Below are positions 59,138 through 64,000 of a stretch of 64,000 nucleotides of DNA, piece after piece. The stretch spans positions 558,001-622,000 of the forward strand of contig NZ_JACVFB010000002.1 of NCBI RefSeq assembly GCF_014529945.1. Direction: 5' to 3'. Position 1 is the first letter of the stretch. Each line of letters opens with the position of its first letter. Source of the stretch: Chitinophaga varians (GTDB lineage Bacteria > Bacteroidota > Bacteroidia > Chitinophagales > Chitinophagaceae). A model generated the notes under the pieces. The model was given only the letters and a program-made list of their open reading frames with translations, was not told where the DNA came from and made no database searches. The translations under genes were made by a program, and so were the position numbers.

Positions 59138-61048
59138 TTATTTATAGCTTCTCACGGTAGGTGTAACAAATTCAAACGTCAATGGTTCCTTATTCCACAC
59201 CGGCGACAGATTTTCACCGGCCCATCCCCAGGCGGATATAAAAGCAAAATCCTTATCGTTACGCATCGCCTCTCCTTCGGGTGTCTGATATTCTACCCGG
59301 AAATGCGCCCCACAGGACTCTTCCCGTGTCAATGCATCATGACACATTAGCTCTCCCAGCTCCAGATAATCAGCCACCCGGCCCGCTTTTTCCAATTCGC
59401 TGTTGATGGCTAAACCACCCGGAATAAACAGATCGGCATAAAACTGTTGCCGTAATGCTTTTATCTCCCGGATAGCCTGTTCCAGCCCTTCTGCAGCGCG
59501 CGACAGGCCACATTTATCATACAGTATTTTACCCAGTGTTTTATGAAAATAATCTGCCGATAACCTGCCTCCGATACTCTTCAGCAAATGCAGCTGATCT
59601 TCTACCTGCTTAGCGGCGGCATCAAAGGCCGGATGATGAATATCCGTTGCCGGTGTCCTGATTTCATCCGCCAGATAGTTGGCCAGCGTATACGGCGCAA
59701 TAAAATACCCATCCACACAAGCTTGCAACAGGGAATTAGCCCCCAGCCTGTTTGCTCCGTGGTCTGCGAAATTCGCTTCCCCCAGCGCAAATAATCCGGG
59801 TATGGTCGTCATCAATTCATAGTCCACCCACAGCCCACCCATAGAGAAGTGTGCCGCCGGTGAAATTTTCATCGGCTCTTTATAAGCATCTACCCCGGTG
59901 ATCTTTTCGTACATGCGGAACAGGTTACCATACTTCTCCCTGATCTTGTCCACCCCCTGGTCATTAATAGCCCTGGAGAAATCGAGATATACGGCATTTT
60001 TCAGCGGCCCTACGCCATACCCCGCATCAATACGTTCTTTCGCAGCCCGTGAGGCGATATCCCGCGGCGAGAGGTTACCAAAGGCCGGATAACGGCGCTC
60101 CAGATAATAATCCCTGTCTTCCTCCGGCACCTGATTGGGCAACCGGTCCTCCTGCTCCTTTTTAGGGACCCAGATGCGGCCATCGTTACGTAGCGATTCC
60201 GACATTAACGTCAGCTTGGACTGATATTCTCCCGACTGTGGCAAACTGGTAGGATGGATCTGTGTCCAGCTGGGATTAGCCATCAGCGCGCCCTTTTTAT
60301 GCGCCCGCCAGATAGCGGAACCATTACAGCCCATCGCCAGCGTAGACAAGTAATAGATCTTCCCAAACCCGCCAGTGGCCAGTATCACGGCATGTGCACC
60401 GTGACGTTCTATTTCGCCGGTATCAAGATTACGAACAATAACGCCTTTGGCTTTGCCGTCGATCGTTATCAGGTCGAGCATTTCATGCCGGGCAAACAAC
60501 TGCACTGATCCCAGATGGACCTGCCGCATCAGCGCCTGATAGGCGCCGAGTAATAATTGTTGACCGGTCTGGCCACGGGCATAAAAAGTACGCGACACCT
60601 GTACGCCGCCAAAAGAGCGGTTATTGAGATATCCGCCATATTCCCGGCCAAAGGGCACCCCCTGCGCCACCGCCTGATCTATCAGGCTGGCGCTGCATTC
60701 TGCCAGGCGGTATACATTGGCTTCCCGTGCCCGGAAATCACCTCCTTTGATGGTATCATAAAACATGCGGAAAACATTGTCTCCGTCGTTTTTATAGTTC
60801 TTACAGGCATTAACGCCTCCCTGTGCGGCCACGGAATGCGCCCGTCGCGGCGTATCCTGAAAACAGAAGGTCTTCACCCGATAGCCCATTTCACCCAGCG
60901 AAGCCGCAATAGAACTGCCTGCCAGCCCAGTACCCACCACAATCACCTCCAGCTTCTTCCGGTTAGCCGGGTTTACCAGCTTTGCATGTTCCTTGTAATG
61001 ACGCCACTTATCTTCCAGTGGCCCTTCCGGTATTTTTGCGTCCAGCAT
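59138..61048 (-). CDS. sdhA: Succinate dehydrogenase/fumarate reductase flavoprotein subunit
   Basis: 636 residues. [19 protein letters not shown] binds FAD, the flavin-linking histidine is in [18 protein letters not shown], and substrate residues lie in HPTSLPQSG and the [11 protein letters not shown] motif. It interconverts succinate and fumarate. The size and the b558-type partner subunit match the Bacteroidota/Bacillus-type SdhCAB complex, which can run in either direction depending on quinone; direction cannot be told from the sequence. Six nt separate it from sdhC. Confidence 0.96.
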   Translation of the reverse strand: MLDAKIPEGPLEDKWRHYKEHAKLVNPANRKKLEVIVVGTGLAGSSIAASLGEMGYRVKTFCFQDTPRRAHSVAAQGGVNACKNYKNDGDNVFRMFYDTIKGGDFRAREANVYRLAECSASLIDQAVAQGVPFGREYGGYLNNRSFGGVQVSRTFYARGQTGQQLLLGAYQALMRQVHLGSVQLFARHEMLDLITIDGKAKGVIVRNLDTGEIERHGAHAVILATGGFGKIYYLSTLAMGCNGSAIWRAHKKGALMANPSWTQIHPTSLPQSGEYQSKLTLMSESLRNDGRIWVPKKEQEDRLPNQVPEEDRDYYLERRYPAFGNLSPRDIASRAAKERIDAGYGVGPLKNAVYLDFSRAINDQGVDKIREKYGNLFRMYEKITGVDAYKEPMKISPAAHFSMGGLWVDYELMTTIPGLFALGEANFADHGANRLGANSLLQACVDGYFIAPYTLANYLADEIRTPATDIHHPAFDAAAKQVEDQLHLLKSIGGRLSADYFHKTLGKILYDKCGLSRAAEGLEQAIREIKALRQQFYADLFIPGGLAINSELEKAGRVADYLELGELMCHDALTREESCGAHFRVEYQTPEGEAMRNDKDFAFISAWGWAGENLSPVWNKEPLTFEFVTPTVRSYK

Positions 61049-61054
61049 GACCCA

Positions 61055-61723
61055 TTATTTTAAGAAGTGAACATAAATCGGTATCAGCGCAAACCCGGCA
61101 CAAATACCCACACTATATATCCAGCCAATTACCCTGATCCATTGTACATAACGCGGATGATAAACCCCCAGCGTTCGTGCTGCGCTGAAGAAACCATGCA
61201 ACAGGTGATAACAAAGCGCCACCATACACAACACATATAGCAACACATACCATGTTTCACTGTATACCGCCACCACCAGCGTATACAGGTCTTTGTTTCC
61301 CTGCGCGTCCAGCGGCAGCGAGCCAAACTTGTACACATACCAGAAATCACGGAAATGGATGACGAGAAAAATAAAAATGATCGTGCCTAACAGTCCCATG
61401 TTACGGGTATACCATTTGCTTACCTCGCCACGCCTGTCGTAATGATATTTAACATCCCCGGCACGTTTATTCGTCAACGTTATTATCACTGCATATACCA
61501 CATGTGCGATGATACTCGCATACAGCACCCAGGAAATTATTTTGATGAGGATATTACCGGACAACAGGTGGGAATACGCGTTAAACTGCAGATGCGCCCG
61601 CTCATCCGGCAATAACAACTGCAGGTTTCCCAATAAATGGATAACAAGAAAAAAACACAGGAACAATCCTGTAAACGCCATCCAGTTTTTCCTGGTTAAT
61701 GTTTTTTGTGTCCATTGACCCAT
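61055..61723 (-). CDS. sdhC: Succinate dehydrogenase cytochrome b558 subunit
   Basis: 222 residues from ATG 61723, five membrane segments. Histidines placed within the segments (VIHLLGN, SIIAHVVYAV, FLVIHFRDFW, LCYHLLHGFF) can bind two hemes as in the b558 family. It anchors SdhA and SdhB and passes electrons to or from the quinone. An in-frame extension to 61831 would overlap the transporter gene and lacks support. It starts 17 nt after the DASS gene. Confidence 0.92.
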   Translation of the reverse strand: MGQWTQKTLTRKNWMAFTGLFLCFFLVIHLLGNLQLLLPDERAHLQFNAYSHLLSGNILIKIISWVLYASIIAHVVYAVIITLTNKRAGDVKYHYDRRGEVSKWYTRNMGLLGTIIFIFLVIHFRDFWYVYKFGSLPLDAQGNKDLYTLVVAVYSETWYVLLYVLCMVALCYHLLHGFFSAARTLGVYHPRYVQWIRVIGWIYSVGICAGFALIPIYVHFLK

Positions 61724-61740
61724 AGCTTGATATTTTGATA

Positions 61741-63171
61741 TTACCAGATGCCCAATACTTTCCACCATCCTGCGCCAATGCCCATCCAGAGAATGATATA
61801 CACGATACTCAACAGAAATCCGCATTTCCACCAGTCTTTCAGTTCCACATAAGTGCTGCCGAAAAATACCGGTGCCGGTCCGTGGCCGTAATGTGTCAGT
61901 GTCCCGAAAATACCGCCGCAGAAACCCAGTACCAGCGCCAGCAGCGTGCCCGGCACGCCCACAGAAATACCCACCGCCAGAAACGCCGAATACATGGCCG
62001 CCACATGCGCAGTAGCACTGGCGAAAATGTAGTGGCTATAGAAATAAACCAGTACGATGATGGGGAAAGCCACCAGCCATTGCATACCTCCTACCTGCTT
62101 TTTAATGAGCTCACTGAACCACGGAATGAAGCCCAGCGAATTCAGGAAACTGGCCATCATCACCAGCGCAGAAAACCACACGATCGTATCCCAGGCGCCT
62201 TTTTCAGACTTTACATCTTCCCAGTCCAATACCTGCGACAATAACAAAAACACCAATCCAATCAGGGCGGTAGTGGTAGCATCAATCCCAAACAAATCAC
62301 CGGTGATCCACAGTATCAGCAGTATCACAAAAGCCAGCAGCATCAACCATTCGTTTTTATGCACCGGCCCCATTTCCTTTAGTTTTTCGGCAGCCATAGC
62401 CGGCGCATCACCAGTGGATTTCAGTTCCGGCGGATATATTTTATACAGCACATACGGCACCACTAAGATGGACAACGCTGCGGGCACCAATGCGGCAGCA
62501 AACCAGGACATCCAGGTGATATCGATGCCCAGATTTTTAGCGAACTTCTGACACATGGGATTGCTGGCCGTTCCTGTAAGGAACAACGAAGAGGTGATAA
62601 GGTTCATATTATAACTGCTCAGCGTGAGATAACCGCCCAGCTTGCGGTGTGTGGCGGGATCTTCCGGCATGGACCCGAAGTTCATGGCCATGGATTTCAT
62701 AATAGGATAGATTATCCCTCCTCCTCTTGCGGTATTGCTGGGCACCGCAGGCGCCAGCACCAGATCTGCCAGGCCCAGGCCGTAAGCCAGTCCCAGCGAG
62801 CTTTTCCCGAATATGCGGATAAAAATATAGGCAATCCGTTTACCCAGACCCGTTTTAATAAACCCCCGGGCAATAAAAAATGAAATACCGATCAGCCAAA
62901 TTACCTTGTCGCCGAAGCTGCTGAGTGCCAGCGTAATTGACTTACCCGGATTGCCCGGCGCCAGTACGCCGCTCAGCGCCACCAGCGTAATGGCCAGCAT
63001 CGACATAGTACCCATCGAGGCCGCTTTCAGGATAATACCCAGGATGGTGGACAGGAAAATGGACAGCAGGTGCCATGCCTCCGGCGTTACGCCTGCCGGA
63101 GGCGGAATAAACCAGATAACAACACCGAAAATGACCGTGATCAGCAGCTGTGGATACTTGATTTCTTTCAT
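61741..63171 (-). CDS. DASS family sodium-coupled dicarboxylate transporter
   Basis: About 476 residues with 11 to 12 membrane segments. The sequence carries two SNT-type substrate loops, VPSNTARGGGIIYP near residue 145 and TGTASNPMCQK near 210, typical of SLC13/DASS carriers such as CitT or VcINDY, and TAHVAAMYSAFL in the second half. These carry succinate, fumarate or malate with sodium, or exchange them. Placed directly before sdhCAB and behind a porin, it probably brings in the dicarboxylate used by the complex. ATG 63171 (MKEIKYPQ) is preferred; ATG 63183 is one base after the porin stop. Confidence 0.9.
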   Translation of the reverse strand: MKEIKYPQLLITVIFGVVIWFIPPPAGVTPEAWHLLSIFLSTILGIILKAASMGTMSMLAITLVALSGVLAPGNPGKSITLALSSFGDKVIWLIGISFFIARGFIKTGLGKRIAYIFIRIFGKSSLGLAYGLGLADLVLAPAVPSNTARGGGIIYPIMKSMAMNFGSMPEDPATHRKLGGYLTLSSYNMNLITSSLFLTGTASNPMCQKFAKNLGIDITWMSWFAAALVPAALSILVVPYVLYKIYPPELKSTGDAPAMAAEKLKEMGPVHKNEWLMLLAFVILLILWITGDLFGIDATTTALIGLVFLLLSQVLDWEDVKSEKGAWDTIVWFSALVMMASFLNSLGFIPWFSELIKKQVGGMQWLVAFPIIVLVYFYSHYIFASATAHVAAMYSAFLAVGISVGVPGTLLALVLGFCGGIFGTLTHYGHGPAPVFFGSTYVELKDWWKCGFLLSIVYIILWMGIGAGWWKVLGIW

Positions 63172-63184
63172 AACAATTGGCATT

Positions 63185-64000
63185 TTATATTCTGCACTGC
63201 ACCTGTACGATCATCAGGTTACTGTTGTGCGTTTTAGTACCCGGAATATCCCGGTCGTAATTGTCGATCTGCATACCCAGCTGAATACGCCCGCCATAGT
63301 CTTTCAGGAAAGCCAGGCTGACCATGGGAATGTAGGTCCGCCGGGCATTGCCGCTATGCCGGAAATCGTCGTTAAAGTATTCGTAGCGCATGGATACCTC
63401 TATGGAGGTGAGCTTATGATAGTTGATTTTGTACCGGAAATTAGGCAGCAGATACGCGCCGTGCATCAGGTAATCGCTCAACGGGCCTTTGCGGAGACTG
63501 TCTGCCAGCCCGTAAAACAGCCGATGGTTGGTGCCCTGCTTAAACTCTGACTGCAGCTGCAGGTCGAATTTTTCTGCCAGTGGTATGACGCCGCTGAAGT
63601 CTATCCCCAACGCATATACGCTGTATCGTTTTACAGCGCCTACGCCGCCATTGAGGCCAAGCGACAGTTTGTTCATATCTCCGAATTCCAGCCGGGCGGA
63701 GCCTAGTTTGCCATTGTCATCATCTGACACCTGATTGCGGTTATTGCCATTCACAACAGAGACCGCATATTTGATGGGGAGCTGCGTATTTTTCCGGAAA
63801 GAGCCGAACATGGACACGCCTACCTGAAAACTTTGCCAGCCGTTGTTGCCGAAAGCAGCGTATTGATTGGAGAAGTCCATGGACTGGATGATGTCTACGG
63901 GATAGAGGTCTTCCAGCCCGAAGGAAGGCCGGAACTGGCCGACGGTAAAGTTAACGGCGTCATTCCAGCGATAGGTGATGAAGGCATTTTCCAGCACTTT
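63185..64000 (-). CDS. Outer-membrane porin, phosphate-selective O/P type (partial)
   Basis: The frame runs off the right edge of the window, so only the C-terminal ~270 residues are seen. It has the porin O/P pattern of antiparallel strands, with VNFTVGQFRPSFGLEDLYP at the start of the visible part (a typical GQxKxPFGLE-type motif), and ends VQVQCRI. It is expected to let anions, here probably dicarboxylates, cross the outer membrane. It is the first visible gene of the porin-DASS-sdhCAB unit and lies 1 or 13 nt from the next start. Confidence 0.8.
   Translation of the reverse strand, partial: KVLENAFITYRWNDAVNFTVGQFRPSFGLEDLYPVDIIQSMDFSNQYAAFGNNGWQSFQVGVSMFGSFRKNTQLPIKYAVSVVNGNNRNQVSDDDNGKLGSARLEFGDMNKLSLGLNGGVGAVKRYSVYALGIDFSGVIPLAEKFDLQLQSEFKQGTNHRLFYGLADSLRKGPLSDYLMHGAYLLPNFRYKINYHKLTSIEVSMRYEYFNDDFRHSGNARRTYIPMVSLAFLKDYGGRIQLGMQIDNYDRDIPGTKTHNSNLMIVQVQCRI

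Noticed and set aside
1..64000. CRISPR arrays, tRNA or rRNA genes, insertion sequences, prophage genes
   Set aside because: No spaced direct repeats, cloverleaf sequences, transposases, integrases or phage structural genes were recognised on either strand.

Overview
The window is chromosomal DNA from a member of the Bacteroidota, most likely a Chitinophagaceae species close to Chitinophaga. The evidence is two SusC/SusD pairs, an ECF sigma/FecR pair in front of a SusC with an STN domain, a bTHX ribosomal peptide, a methionine synthase split into two genes, and promoters of the Bacteroidota type (-7 box TAnnTTTG) in front of many genes. There is no phage, plasmid, insertion sequence, CRISPR array, tRNA or rRNA that I can see. 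Most of the window is core housekeeping.

Layout. 0-0.6 kb: a minus-strand unit made of a 30-residue peptide ending in a cysteine cluster and a 71-residue unknown protein. 0.8-5.7 kb: split metH, exonuclease III and a DUF4286 protein. 6-9.4 kb: HU, bTHX, pdxH, a DUF3298 lipoprotein and pyrH. 9.6-12.5 kb: the rplM-rpsI-rpsB-tsf ribosomal/translation cluster, whose S2 protein carries a long RGG-like tail. 12.9-20.3 kb: zinc metallopeptidase, radA, comF, gpx, holB and ricT. 20.5-22.6 kb: a YejK-type nucleoid protein and an SMP-30-type protein.

22.7-37.5 kb is a glycan-uptake region. A minus-strand sigma-fecR-susC-susD-hydrolase unit lies back to back with a second plus-strand susC-susD pair; a 21-bp palindrome lies between them. 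37.7-40.7 kb: lptB-GH3-fabG. 40.9-41.9 kb: metF. 42-46.3 kb: a candidate small RNA, three outer-membrane beta-barrel genes each with its own terminator, and a thioredoxin-fold protein. 46.4-53.6 kb: rlmD, two rhomboids (the second lacks the catalytic histidine), two membrane-anchored EEP-fold proteins and cysS. 53.6-57.7 kb: an M28 peptidase, an alkylation-repair pair (HhH glycosylase and AlkB), a SIR2-like gene directly behind alkB, and a DUF4377/META protein. 57.8-64 kb: an IPT lipoprotein, then a tight operon of porin, DASS dicarboxylate carrier and SdhC-SdhA-SdhB, linking C4-dicarboxylate uptake to the respiratory chain.

The most distinctive unexplained features are a family of long AT-rich inverted repeats that fill gaps between convergent genes from stop codon to stop codon, the cysteine-rich leader-like peptide divergent from metH, the alkA-alkB-sir2 cluster, the candidate structured RNA at 42.1-42.3 kb, and several genes whose -7 box lies 4-5 nt before the start codon, suggesting leaderless mRNAs.
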